From Chloroflexota bacterium (GTDB lineage: Bacteria > Chloroflexota > Anaerolineae > Anaerolineales > Anaerolineaceae): a stretch of 64,000 nucleotides of DNA. A program made the position numbers and the translations under genes. Shown here piece after piece: positions 27,512 to 35,857 of the stretch (position 1 is its first letter; the number at the start of each line of letters is the position of its first letter). The DNA lies in NCBI GenBank assembly GCA_012517865.1, contig JAAYUC010000016.1:1-64000 (forward strand), read 5' to 3'. Under the pieces are notes generated by a model, which saw nothing but the letters and a program-made list of their open reading frames with translations, made no database searches and was not told the origin of the DNA.

Positions 27512-27697
27512 ATGGCAAAGTGCGATCATTGTGGTAAATCAACCAGTTTCGGTCATAATCGCAGCCACTCTCTTGTCGCGACCCGGCGCGAGTTCCGCCC
27601 AAACCTTCAGCGGATCACTGTGTTCGAAAACGGCAAGAAAGTTCGCAAGGTACTGTGCGCGCGCTGTATTAAGACCCTGACCAAAGCATTCAATTAA
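27512..27697 (+). CDS. rpmB: Ribosomal protein bL28, zinc-binding form
   Basis: The protein has 61 residues, the full length for bL28. It begins MAKCDHCGKSTSFGHNRSHS and contains VATRREFRPNLQRITV, the family signature. Four cysteines form two pairs (CDHC near the start and CARC near 50-53), so this is the zinc (C+) type rather than the zinc-free type induced by zinc starvation in some bacteria. It is a structural protein of the large ribosomal subunit. It stands alone on the plus strand between two minus-strand blocks and ends at a hairpin shared with rpe. Confidence 0.96.
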   Translation: MAKCDHCGKSTSFGHNRSHSLVATRREFRPNLQRITVFENGKKVRKVLCARCIKTLTKAFN

Positions 27698-27714
27698 TTA
27701 ACACGTATACTGAT

Positions 27715-27740
27715 AAAAAGTCGCTCAGGCGGCTTTTTTT
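27715..27740 (+). terminator. Bidirectional terminator between rpmB and rpe
   Basis: A 10-bp stem AAAAAGTCGC / GCGGCTTTTT (one G-T pair) with loop TCAG and seven T's on the plus strand. On the minus strand the stem ends in five T's, so it can serve both converging genes. Confidence 0.85.
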
Positions 27741-28402
27741 CATTTAACCAGAGCCTTTCGCAAACTGGCAATGCCCGCGCTGATGCCGCCGGGGTGTCCA
27801 AAGACCGCTGTCCCCGCGACAAAATCTCTTGCGCCGGCTTCATAGACCGCGGCAATTGTTTCCGCGTCAATCCCGCCGTCCACCTGGATGACCGCATCTG
27901 AACCGATTTCCTGAAGCAGCTCGCGTGTACGGCGCACTTTATCCACAGCTGAAGGAATAAATTTTTGACCGCCAAAACCAGGGTTGACCGACATAATCAG
28001 CACCAGGTCAAACATTCCGGAAAGATAACGCAGGCCGTCCACCGGTGTGGCGGGATTGAAGGTAATCCCCGGCGCCGCGCCAAGGTCGCGGATGCGCTGT
28101 AAGGTGCGGTGGATATGCGGGCAGGTCTCATGATGCACCGTGATGGCATCCGCTCCCGCCTCCACAAATGCTTCCAGGTGCTTTTCAGGTTCAACAATCA
28201 TCAGATGCACGTCCAGGGGCAGAGATGTGACCTTTTTACACGCCCTGACAATGACCGGGCCGAAGCTGATATTCGGGACGAAGCGTCCATCCATGACATC
28301 AATATGAATTTTGTCCGCGCCGGCGCTTTCGCACTCGCGTAAATCATGGATGAGGTTTCCCAGGTTGGCGGAGAGAATGGAGGGGGAAATTGTGGCGCGC
28401 AT
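27740..28402 (-). CDS. rpe: Ribulose-phosphate 3-epimerase
   Basis: The protein has 220 residues. The TIM barrel carries the signatures SILSANLGNL, the metal ligands in KIHIDVMDGRFVPNISFG (His and Asp) and DVHLMIVEPE, a substrate-loop methionine in LIMSVNPGFGGQKF, and QVDGGIDAETIAA. The enzyme interconverts ribulose-5-phosphate and xylulose-5-phosphate in the pentose phosphate pathway. It lies six bases from the Ser/Thr kinase gene, which is upstream on the same strand. The PrkC-type kinase and rpe are also close in Bacillus. The ATG follows the kinase stop directly, so they are probably co-transcribed. Confidence 0.96.
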   Translation of the reverse strand: MRATISPSILSANLGNLIHDLRECESAGADKIHIDVMDGRFVPNISFGPVIVRACKKVTSLPLDVHLMIVEPEKHLEAFVEAGADAITVHHETCPHIHRTLQRIRDLGAAPGITFNPATPVDGLRYLSGMFDLVLIMSVNPGFGGQKFIPSAVDKVRRTRELLQEIGSDAVIQVDGGIDAETIAAVYEAGARDFVAGTAVFGHPGGISAGIASLRKALVK

Positions 28403-28408
28403 AAAGCC

Positions 28409-29485
28409 TCACGGTCTCAAGGTAAGATACACATACAGCCAGAAAGGAATCAGGCCGAACATGGCGGCGGCAGCAAGCAGCCAGAGCATCAGCGTTCCCC
28501 AATCCGGGCTTTTTTTCTCCGGCGCGCGCTCGTCAGCGCCATCATCCGCCGAAAGCGGGAGTTCGTTAATCGGGGTGGGAACAGGCTCCGGAACAGGCAG
28601 GGTTGTGACCGGCTTGGGAGCGGGCTGCGGAGCCGCCGGTCGCGCTTGCGCCGGCCCGCTTTTGTAAGATTGCAGACCCGCCAAAAGCCTTCCCAACTGG
28701 TCCGCGGTGCGATAGCGCGCGGAGGGCTCCTTGGAAAGCACTTTCAGGATGATAGCTTCCAGGGGTTCAGGGATATCTGGATTAAGCACGCGCGGCGGCA
28801 CCGGACGTCCTTCGCGGTGCAAACGCGCCAGTTCTGCCGCGTCGGGGGAGTTGAAAGGCAGCTGTCCGGTCAGCATTTCGTACAGGATAACGCCCAGCGA
28901 ATACACATCTGAAGCGGGAGAAGGCGGCAAACCAGAGGCCTGCTCCGGTGAAAAATAAAGGGGAGAGCCCCACACCACGTCGCTGCGTTCCTCCGGAGAA
29001 ATGGTAGCCAGCGCCCTGGCAATGCCAAAATCAGTCACCTTCAGGCGCCCATCCGGACTGACCAGCATATTGTGGGGTTTGATATCGCAGTGAACCAGCC
29101 CCGCCCGGTGCGCGTACCCCACACCCTGACAGGCTTGCGACATCAAATCCAGCGCTTCCTGGATTTCAAAACGGCCCTTTTCGCGGATGCGGGTTTTAAG
29201 GTCTGTGCCGGGAACAAATTCCATCACAATGAAAAGATGCCGCTGGTCCAGACCAAAATCGTGCACGGTGACAATGTTCGGATGGGAAAGGTTAGCCGCG
29301 GCTTTGGCTTCCTGTCGAAAACGTTCCCGAAAGGCGGCATCTACCGAAAAATCTTCCCGCAGCACCTTCACCGCGACAAAGCGTTCCAGCATCAGGTCCT
29401 TGGCCTTGTAAACAAGCGCCATCCCCCCTGTCCCAAGGGATTCAATTAATTGGTATCGGTCGTTCAGAATTCCGGGAGGTGTCAT
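28409..29485 (-). CDS. Tail-anchored Ser/Thr protein kinase (PknB/PrkC-like)
   Basis: The protein has 358 residues. The kinase domain fills 9-272: Gly loop LGTGGMALVYKA at 17-28, Lys40 in VAVKVL, alpha-C Glu in FRQEAKAAANL, catalytic loop VHCDIKPHNML with Asp134, TDFGIARAL with DFG 152-154, and WGSPLYFSPEQASG. The usual HRD Arg is Cys (HCD), which makes it a non-RD kinase. A Pro/Ala linker follows (about 278-325), then one membrane helix that ends six residues from the C-terminus. There are no PASTA repeats or other outer domain, unlike PknB or PrkC. It probably phosphorylates cytosolic targets at the membrane. It starts divergently from the dcw cluster. Confidence 0.93.
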   Translation of the reverse strand: MTPPGILNDRYQLIESLGTGGMALVYKAKDLMLERFVAVKVLREDFSVDAAFRERFRQEAKAAANLSHPNIVTVHDFGLDQRHLFIVMEFVPGTDLKTRIREKGRFEIQEALDLMSQACQGVGYAHRAGLVHCDIKPHNMLVSPDGRLKVTDFGIARALATISPEERSDVVWGSPLYFSPEQASGLPPSPASDVYSLGVILYEMLTGQLPFNSPDAAELARLHREGRPVPPRVLNPDIPEPLEAIILKVLSKEPSARYRTADQLGRLLAGLQSYKSGPAQARPAAPQPAPKPVTTLPVPEPVPTPINELPLSADDGADERAPEKKSPDWGTLMLWLLAAAAMFGLIPFWLYVYLTLRP

Positions 29486-29657
29486 TTGACCTCATTATAA
29501 AACAAAAACTTACCCAAAAAAGCTGCCGTTGTTACCTGCTCGTGATAAGAAAAAATGCCGCGGTACACATATTTTGCTAGGAAGTGGGAACCGGGCAGCG
29601 AATTTGATTAATTGTTCCAAAAAACCTTAAATAAATGCAATTTGTGTGCCAAAACCC

Positions 29658-29686
29658 TTGCATTTTTCACAAAAAGAATCTATAAT
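29658..29686 (+). promoter_or_regulatory. Promoter of the dcw cluster (mraZ)
   Basis: TTGCAT, 17-bp spacer, TATAAT. The expected start of transcription is near 29693, giving a leader of about 83 nt to the mraZ ATG. Confidence 0.8.
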
Positions 29687-29720
29687 GTGGGAAATAATGT
29701 CATAAAGTGTCAGAAAGTGT
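29684..29720 (+). promoter_or_regulatory. MraZ operator: four 7-bp boxes with 10-bp period
   Basis: Boxes AATGTGG, ATAATGT, AAAGTGT and AAAGTGT start at 29684, 29694, 29704 and 29714, each followed by three bases. The last two are exact copies. The reported MraZ site in Mollicutes, as I recall, is a series of AAAGTG(T/G) plus three bases. The array overlaps the -10 box and the start of transcription, fitting autorepression. Confidence 0.75.
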
Positions 29721-29775
29721 CGTTGAGAGCGCTGGAACTTACCAGCGTTTCGCAATTAAAAGGGAATTAGAACTT

Positions 29776-30219
29776 ATGTTCTTAGGGCAATTTGACCACA
29801 ACATCGACGCGAAAGGGAGACTCACCATCCCCTCCAACTTCCGGGAAGAAGCTCCTGAAGGGCTGTTCGTGACCAAGGGCTTCGACAACAACCTGATAGC
29901 CTATCCGCGGGATGTTTACGAGCGCATGGCGGAAAAAATCAACGAGCTTTCCATCACCGATCCTGAATCCCGCGCGCTGCGCAGAATGTTCTTTTCCAAC
30001 ACGGTCGCGCTGAGCTATGACACTGCCGGACGTATTTTACTACCAGCTTTCCTGCGGGAATCCGCGCAAATCGCCACGACATGCAAACTGGTGGGCAACG
30101 GCGACAATATTGAAATCTGGTCAATGGAACTCTGGCAGATAGAAAATCAGAAAAACGGCGGCTCCGAGAAAAACAGCAGTCGTTGGGCGGCCTATAACAT
30201 TTCAACTAGAGGTCATTAA
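29776..30219 (+). CDS. mraZ: Transcriptional regulator MraZ
   Basis: The start is the ATG at 29776, giving MFLGQFDHNIDAKGRLTIPSNFRE, the invariant family start. The track start (GTG 29707) lies inside the operator. The protein has 147 residues and two AbrB-like half-domains, each with a DxxGR signature (DAKGRLTIP near 11-19 and DTAGRILLP near 83-91). MraZ forms a ring that binds repeated boxes upstream of its own gene and controls the division and cell-wall cluster. The boxes are present upstream. The stop shares one base with the rsmH start (TAATG). Confidence 0.96.
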   Translation: MFLGQFDHNIDAKGRLTIPSNFREEAPEGLFVTKGFDNNLIAYPRDVYERMAEKINELSITDPESRALRRMFFSNTVALSYDTAGRILLPAFLRESAQIATTCKLVGNGDNIEIWSMELWQIENQKNGGSEKNSSRWAAYNISTRGH

Positions 30220-31169
30220 TGACCGCGGGATTGGGGGATGAACCCCATCACCGACCAGTACTTTACAAACAAATTTTTGATTACCTCGCGCCGTTCAGCC
30301 CGGGCAAATACCTGGACTGCACTGCCGGCGCGGGCGGCCACTCCAGCGGCATTCTGGAAGCCAGCGCTCCTGACGGCCTTCTGCTTGCTCTCGACCTGGA
30401 CCCCCGCGCTGTAGCGCTGACAAGCGCCCGCCTGGCACCATACGGCCAGCGCGCGATAGTCCGGCAGGGTTCTTACCTGCGCAGCAGCGAGTTTCTGCGC
30501 GAACTCGGCTGGGAAAAGGTGGATGGCATCCTTCTGGATTTGGGAGTGTCCTCCATGCAGCTGGATGAAGCGGAACGCGGCTTTTCCTTTCGGCAGGATG
30601 GACCGCTGGATATGCGCTTTGACCCGGCCAGCAAACCAAGCGCTGCTGACCTGGTCAACAACCTGAATGAAAGGGAACTGGCGGATATCCTTTGGAGGTA
30701 CGGCGAGGAACGTTTTTCCAGGCGCATCGCGCGGGCAATTGTTCGGGCCAGACCGATTTACACGACGACAGAACTGGCAGGCATCGTCCGGTCGGTACTG
30801 GGCAGAACGCAGGAAAAACAGGACCCTGCCACCAGAACATTTCAGGCCCTGCGGATTGCCGTCAACAATGAACTGGCAGTTATTGCGGAAGCCGTACCAA
30901 AGCTTATCGCACTTTTACAGCCAAACGCGCGGATAGCAGTCATATCATTCCACTCATTGGAAGACCGCATCATCAAACATGCCTTCCAGCGGGAAAGCCG
31001 GAACTGCATCTGCCCGCCGGAACAGCCGGTTTGCACCTGCGGGCACCGCGCGAGTATCAAGATTGTCACCCCTCATCCGGTGGAAGCCGGAGAAACGGAA
31101 AAGAAGGAGAACCCCCGCGCGCGCAGCGCGAAACTGAGAGTGGCTGAAAAATTACAAGAAATGGCATAG
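30219..31169 (+). CDS. rsmH: 16S rRNA (cytosine-1402-N4)-methyltransferase
   Basis: The protein has 316 residues. The start HRPVLYKQIFDYL is the family signature. The SAM-binding loop is DCTAGAGGHSSGIL near 34-47. LDLGVSSMQLDEAERGFSF and the substrate-domain motifs GPLDMRFD and VISFHSLEDRIIKHAF follow. A Cys-rich CICPPEQPVCTCGH stretch precedes the C-terminal NPRARSAKLRVAEK signature. The enzyme methylates the P-site region of 16S rRNA in the small subunit. In this position it is the classical second gene of the dcw cluster. Confidence 0.96.
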   Translation: MTAGLGDEPHHRPVLYKQIFDYLAPFSPGKYLDCTAGAGGHSSGILEASAPDGLLLALDLDPRAVALTSARLAPYGQRAIVRQGSYLRSSEFLRELGWEKVDGILLDLGVSSMQLDEAERGFSFRQDGPLDMRFDPASKPSAADLVNNLNERELADILWRYGEERFSRRIARAIVRARPIYTTTELAGIVRSVLGRTQEKQDPATRTFQALRIAVNNELAVIAEAVPKLIALLQPNARIAVISFHSLEDRIIKHAFQRESRNCICPPEQPVCTCGHRASIKIVTPHPVEAGETEKKENPRARSAKLRVAEKLQEMA

Positions 31170-31172
31170 AAT
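31144..31172 (+). promoter_or_regulatory. Possible internal promoter before ftsL
   Basis: CTGAAA, 17-bp spacer, TAGAAT overlapping the rsmH stop. The ftsL ATG (31189) lies 16 bases past the -10 and has no Shine-Dalgarno sequence. Confidence 0.35.
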
Positions 31173-31188
31173 CTGCAGCCTTACGACT

Positions 31189-31671
31189 ATGAAAACTAAG
31201 AACATCATTCACGCATACAAACAAGCCCCCTGGCGCCAACAACTCCAGTGGATTGGCATTTTTCTGCTGATTCTTGTGACAATCGCGGCAATCGCGGGCG
31301 TATACCTTTCTCTCAGCGCTAAAGCTGCCGTGACCGGCCGGCGAATTCAGAAGTTGGAATTCCAAATCAGCGCCCTGGAGTTGGAAATTAATGACCTGGC
31401 TTCTCAGCTGGCCTACGCGTCTTCCGCCCGGGTCATGAGCGAGCGCGCCAAAGCCCTGAACATGAAACAGCGCGACCCAGCGGAAGCGTTGTACCTTGAA
31501 GTTCCAGGCTACAGCCCCGAAGGTTTTGCCCTGGCGCCCGCGCCGAGTGTTGATAAAATCCCCAGCCCGTCCATTCTTCCGGAATTCACTTCCTCCCTGT
31601 GGGATTGGCTGGGCGACCGATTGGCTCAACTGCCGGAATCGGCGGAAAGCACTCCGGAGGCGCAGCCATGA
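31189..31671 (+). CDS. ftsL: FtsL-like cell-division protein
   Basis: The protein has 160 residues: a short cytoplasmic start, one membrane helix (about 21-43, WIGIFLLILVTIAAIAGVYLSL), a coiled coil (about 50-100, RIQKLEFQISALELEINDLAS) and a Pro-rich outer tail of about 50 residues. This is the bitopic plan of FtsL. Sequence identity in this family is low, so the name rests on architecture and on position between rsmH and ftsI. It should join the divisome with FtsQ and FtsB-like partners. Its stop overlaps the ftsI start by four bases (ATGA). Confidence 0.8.
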   Translation: MKTKNIIHAYKQAPWRQQLQWIGIFLLILVTIAAIAGVYLSLSAKAAVTGRRIQKLEFQISALELEINDLASQLAYASSARVMSERAKALNMKQRDPAEALYLEVPGYSPEGFALAPAPSVDKIPSPSILPEFTSSLWDWLGDRLAQLPESAESTPEAQP

Positions 31672-33446
31672 AAAACGCATCCTGGACTCGCTACATTTTG
31701 ATTCTGCTGGTTTTTGTCTTGTTATCCGGCAGCGTCGGCGTGAGGATGATTAGCATCCAGAACATCCCTGCCGCCCAGGTCATTCTGGAGAAAAGCAAAA
31801 ACCTTGTGGGAGTAACACAAACTATTTACCCCGAGCGCGGCAGCATTTACGATTCGCAGGGAAGACTGCTGGCAGGGAATGAAACCGTCTATGAAGTCGG
31901 GCTGGACTTGCGCAGCATTGCCCAACCGGAAACAATCGCCGCGGTCGCCAGCAGCGTGCTTGGCCTGGATTACAGCGAAACGCTTGTTTATGCCAAGACG
32001 GAACCCATTGAAAATCAAAAGCTCTATATCGTGCTGGATTCTTTCGTTGAAAAGGAAAAAATCGAGCAGCTGGAACTGATTGAAGAAGATTACAAAACGA
32101 GGCCGATAGGTAAAAACGAAACACGCCCAAGTCTCGAAGGCCTGATTTGGACTCCTTACAACAAACGCAGTTACCCCGAAGGAGACGTGGCAGCCAATCT
32201 GCTTGGATTTTATTCTTTCCTCGACCGCGTGGACGGCCGCGGTTATTACGGCGTGGAAGAGGCCTACAACGACCTGCTGGCAGGTACACCCAAGCAGGTG
32301 TACACGCCTTTTGACCCGCAGAAAATCAGCTCCGTCGAAGATATTCCGCCCGGCGCCAGCCTCGTCCTGACGATTGACCGGGAAATCCAGGCTATGGTGG
32401 AAGAGCAGCTTGCCGAAGCCATCGAATGGTCCGGAGCGGAATCCGGCACCATCGTGGTCTACAACCCCGAAGACGGCAGCATCATCGCGATGGCGACCAC
32501 GCCCAGAATGGACCCCAATTATTACTGGACTCAGGGTTCGGTTTTCCCGGGCAGCACGCCGTTCAACCGCCCCATCAGTGAGACTTACGAGCCCGGTTCG
32601 GTCTTCAAAGTCATCACGATGGCATCCGCGCTGGACGCCGGCGCGGTGAAACCGGACACAATCTTTAACGACACCGGGTCAATCATGGTTGGCGGCAGCA
32701 CGATTACCAACTGGAACTACGGCGCTTGGGGCGAGCAGGATATGACCGGCTGTATGCAGCACTCCCTGAATGTGTGTTTGTCGTGGATTGCCACGCAGCT
32801 CGGCGCGGATAAGTTTTATACCTACCTGAAGAATTTTGGTTTCGACCGCAATACCGGCATCGACCTGGGCGGTGAATCGCACTGGCCGCTGAAACTGCCC
32901 GGCGACAACCAATGGTATGAAGTGGACCTGGCGACCAACTCGTTTGGCCAGGGCATCTCGGTGACGCCAATTCAGATGGCCATGGCCATCGGCGCGGTAG
33001 CCAATGAGGGCCGTATGATGGCGCCGCATGTCGTGAAGGCCATCATCATCGACGGTCAGCAGTACGAAATCAATCCGGTCATTGTTGGCAATCCCATCAA
33101 AGCCGAAACCGCGGAAACGCTGACGCGCATGCTGGTTACCTCTCTTGAGGAGGAGTCCTCCGTGGCGTTGGTAGAAGGATACTCTGTTGCCGGGAAGACC
33201 GGCACAGCTGAAATCCCGACCCCCTTCGGATATACCAGCTCGGTCACCAACACCTCCTTCGTCGGCTGGGGGCCGGCTGAAGATCCGAAGTTCCTGGTCT
33301 ATGTCTGGCTGGAAAAACCGACCATCAGCATCTGGGGTTCCGAAGTTGCGGCTCCGGTCTTCTCAAAAGTCGTGCAAAAGCTGGTGGTACTGATGGATAT
33401 TCCGCCGGATCAAATTCGCCTGCAGGCATCCGCGGAGGACCACTAA
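31668..33446 (+). CDS. ftsI: Peptidoglycan transpeptidase FtsI (class B PBP)
   Basis: The start is the ATG at 31668, overlapping the ftsL stop. The track start lies inside ftsL. The protein has 592 residues. One membrane helix lies at about 8-28. The dimerisation domain follows (RGSIYDSQGRLLAGNETVYEV). The transpeptidase domain has the nucleophile motif SVFK in YEPGSVFKVITMAS, SLN in MQHSLNVCLSW and KTG in AGKTGTAEI. No PASTA domain is present at the C-terminus. It cross-links septal peptidoglycan outside the cytoplasmic membrane together with FtsW, encoded downstream. Confidence 0.95.
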   Translation: MKNASWTRYILILLVFVLLSGSVGVRMISIQNIPAAQVILEKSKNLVGVTQTIYPERGSIYDSQGRLLAGNETVYEVGLDLRSIAQPETIAAVASSVLGLDYSETLVYAKTEPIENQKLYIVLDSFVEKEKIEQLELIEEDYKTRPIGKNETRPSLEGLIWTPYNKRSYPEGDVAANLLGFYSFLDRVDGRGYYGVEEAYNDLLAGTPKQVYTPFDPQKISSVEDIPPGASLVLTIDREIQAMVEEQLAEAIEWSGAESGTIVVYNPEDGSIIAMATTPRMDPNYYWTQGSVFPGSTPFNRPISETYEPGSVFKVITMASALDAGAVKPDTIFNDTGSIMVGGSTITNWNYGAWGEQDMTGCMQHSLNVCLSWIATQLGADKFYTYLKNFGFDRNTGIDLGGESHWPLKLPGDNQWYEVDLATNSFGQGISVTPIQMAMAIGAVANEGRMMAPHVVKAIIIDGQQYEINPVIVGNPIKAETAETLTRMLVTSLEEESSVALVEGYSVAGKTGTAEIPTPFGYTSSVTNTSFVGWGPAEDPKFLVYVWLEKPTISIWGSEVAAPVFSKVVQKLVVLMDIPPDQIRLQASAEDH

Positions 33447-33447
33447 T

Positions 33448-34860
33448 ATGCTGACCCTCCAACACGTCCTGAAAGCCCTTCTTGGGCACGGTATCGGAGA
33501 GCTTGACTTCAAGCTCCCGGAGGCATTCATAGACTCCCGTTCGGTCAGTGAGTCCGGCCTCTTCTTCGCGCTTCGCGGGGAAAGAACGGACGGCCATTTA
33601 TACGTCGATGACGCCTTTGCCGGCGGTGCCAGCCTGGCTGTCATTGACCGCCCAATTCAAAGCGCTTATCCGATTGTGGACCTGCGCGCCGCGGAACCAA
33701 AGTTGCCGGAGCGCGCGCCGTTCAGCCTGCTGACAGATGACAGCCTGCTAGCCCTGCAAAAAATCGCTTCTTATTGGCGCAGTCAATTTGACATCAAGGT
33801 TATTGGCATCACAGGCAGTGTGGGCAAATCTTCCACCAAGGAACTGACAGCAAACGTTCTCTCCAAACGCCTGGTAACGCTCAAAAACCCGGGCAACCTG
33901 AACAACGAAATCGGGATGCCGCTCTCGATTTTGAAACTCACCGAGGAGCACGAAGTCGCGGTATTGGAAATGGGCTTTTATGTTCCCGGAGAAATAAAAC
34001 TGCTGTGCGATATTGCCAGGCCGCAGATTGGCATTGTGACCAATATCGGTACGGTCCATGCGGAACGCGCCGGTTCGATTGATGTCATCGCGCAAGGCAA
34101 GGCTGAACTGGTGCAGGCGCTTCCTCCCGCCCCGGAGGGTGTCGCCATCCTGAATTATGATGACGAACGCGTGCTCGCTATGGCCGCCAAGACCAAAGCG
34201 CGCGTTTTTACCTACGGCCTCTGCCCGCAGGCTGACCTGTGGGCTGACCAAGTTGAGAGCATGGGTTTGGAAGGCATACGCTGCCGCATTCATTATCAAG
34301 GAGATTCTTTTTATGTTACAGCGCCCCTGATTGGCCGGCATTCGGTCTACACCATGCTGCGTTCCGCTGCCGCGGCGCTCAGCCTTGGCTTTTCCTGGGA
34401 TTGGATTTTCTACGCGCTGAAAACCAGCAATCTGCAGCTGCGCATTGCCACCACAAAAACCGCCTCCGGCGCTCTGCTGATAGACGACACGTATAACGCC
34501 TCACCGGATTCAACCCTCGCGGCGTTGAACCTGCTCGATGACCTCTCCGGACGCAAGGTGGCTGTGCTTGGCGACATGCTGGAGCTTGGTCAGTATGAAG
34601 ATGACGGCCACCAGCGCGTTGGCATCCGCGCCGCCCAGGTCGCGGACGAGATAGTGCTTGTTGGTCAGCGCAGCCTCAAGACGCAGGCGGCCGCGATCGA
34701 AAGCGGTTTCCCGCCAGAAAAAATCCACTGGTTCCCGGACCAAAGCGGGGCTGCCCGGTATTTGCAAGATACGTTGAAAGAACATGATATCGCCTTGATT
34801 AAGGGTTCACACGCCATGCACATGGACCTTATCGTGGCCAGTTTGGAGATTGTTTCCTGA
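33448..34860 (+). CDS. murF: UDP-N-acetylmuramoyl-tripeptide--D-alanyl-D-alanine ligase
   Basis: The protein has 470 residues. The N-terminal domain begins FIDSRSVSESGLFFALRGERTDGHLYV, with the MurE/MurF-type SRxVxxGxLFxA pattern. The ATP loop GITGSVGKSSTKE lies near 115-127. NLNNEIGMPLSIL and the Glu in LEMGFYVPGE follow. The C-terminal domain has DDTYNASPDS, the MurF-specific motif. The enzyme adds D-Ala-D-Ala to the UDP-MurNAc tripeptide in the cytoplasm. No murE gene precedes it, though that is the usual neighbour. It starts after GAGGACCACTAAT. Confidence 0.95.
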   Translation: MLTLQHVLKALLGHGIGELDFKLPEAFIDSRSVSESGLFFALRGERTDGHLYVDDAFAGGASLAVIDRPIQSAYPIVDLRAAEPKLPERAPFSLLTDDSLLALQKIASYWRSQFDIKVIGITGSVGKSSTKELTANVLSKRLVTLKNPGNLNNEIGMPLSILKLTEEHEVAVLEMGFYVPGEIKLLCDIARPQIGIVTNIGTVHAERAGSIDVIAQGKAELVQALPPAPEGVAILNYDDERVLAMAAKTKARVFTYGLCPQADLWADQVESMGLEGIRCRIHYQGDSFYVTAPLIGRHSVYTMLRSAAAALSLGFSWDWIFYALKTSNLQLRIATTKTASGALLIDDTYNASPDSTLAALNLLDDLSGRKVAVLGDMLELGQYEDDGHQRVGIRAAQVADEIVLVGQRSLKTQAAAIESGFPPEKIHWFPDQSGAARYLQDTLKEHDIALIKGSHAMHMDLIVASLEIVS

Positions 34861-35855
34861 TGCGCGGATCATCCCTGGCTATTGCCATCAGCGGTTTTAG
34901 TTTCTTACTCACGGTGATTTGGGGCTCTCCGTTCATTAAGCTGCTTAAGCACCTAAAGATTGGCAAGATTATCAGCATGGACGTGCCGGAATCCCATCTG
35001 GCGAAGATGAATACCCCCACGATGGGCGGATTCATGTTCCTGATTCCGATTACCATCCTGACCGTCATCCTGAACGCTGTCTCCCTGTTCGGCTCCCGCC
35101 TTTTTGGGTCATCAATTTTTGTCCCCCTGGCGACGCTGTGGTTGTTCGCGCTGATTGGCGCTGTTGATGACTGGGAAGGTATTCGCGGACCGAGGCGCGG
35201 ATTGGGCATGAGTGCGCGCACCAAGTTCACGCTGCAAGCGCTGGTCGCCATCGCGATCGCGTACAGCCTGAAGGAGCTGCTGGTAGTCCCCAACCTGTTC
35301 TGGCCGACTTCTCCCGTGCCGCTGAACCTGGGCTGGTGGTACATTCCCATCGCGGCTTTCATCATCGTCGCCATGGCGAACGCCGTAAACTTTACGGACG
35401 GCATCGATGGGCTGGCCGGCATGATTTGCATGACCATGTTTGGCGCTTACGGAATTATTGCCATTTTCCAGGGTCAGGTTTACCTTGCGCGCTTCTGCTT
35501 CTGCATCGTCGGCGCCCTGGCAGGTTTCTTGTGGTTCAACGTCAAACCCGCGGAACTGATGATGGGAGATACCGGCTCGCAAGCTTTGGGTGCGATGCTG
35601 GCAGTCGTCGCGCTGATGACCGGGCGCTGGGTTTTCCTTCCGCTCATTGCCATTATTCCTGTTTCGGAGCTTCTCAGCGTCATTATTCAGGTTTCTTACT
35701 TCAAGCTCACCCATGGGAAGCGTGTTTTCAAAAAATCGCCCATCCACCATCACTTTGAAATGCTGGGTTGGCAGGAAAACCAAATTGTGGCGCGGTTTTG
35801 GTTGATTGGCCTCATCGGAGCAATGATCGGATTTGCTCTGACCTTTTTAGGATGA
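34860..35855 (+). CDS. mraY: Phospho-N-acetylmuramoyl-pentapeptide transferase
   Basis: The protein has 331 residues with about ten membrane helices. Catalytic motifs: NTPTMGGFMFLIP, GAVDDWEGI (aspartate pair), NFTDGIDGLAGMICM and MGDTGSQALGAMLA, then the MraY-specific HHHFEMLGWQENQIVARFW near the C-terminus. The enzyme transfers phospho-MurNAc-pentapeptide to undecaprenyl phosphate, forming lipid I on the inner face of the membrane. The start shares one base with the murF stop (TGATG). Confidence 0.97.
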   Translation: MRGSSLAIAISGFSFLLTVIWGSPFIKLLKHLKIGKIISMDVPESHLAKMNTPTMGGFMFLIPITILTVILNAVSLFGSRLFGSSIFVPLATLWLFALIGAVDDWEGIRGPRRGLGMSARTKFTLQALVAIAIAYSLKELLVVPNLFWPTSPVPLNLGWWYIPIAAFIIVAMANAVNFTDGIDGLAGMICMTMFGAYGIIAIFQGQVYLARFCFCIVGALAGFLWFNVKPAELMMGDTGSQALGAMLAVVALMTGRWVFLPLIAIIPVSELLSVIIQVSYFKLTHGKRVFKKSPIHHHFEMLGWQENQIVARFWLIGLIGAMIGFALTFLG

Positions 35856-35857
35856 TT

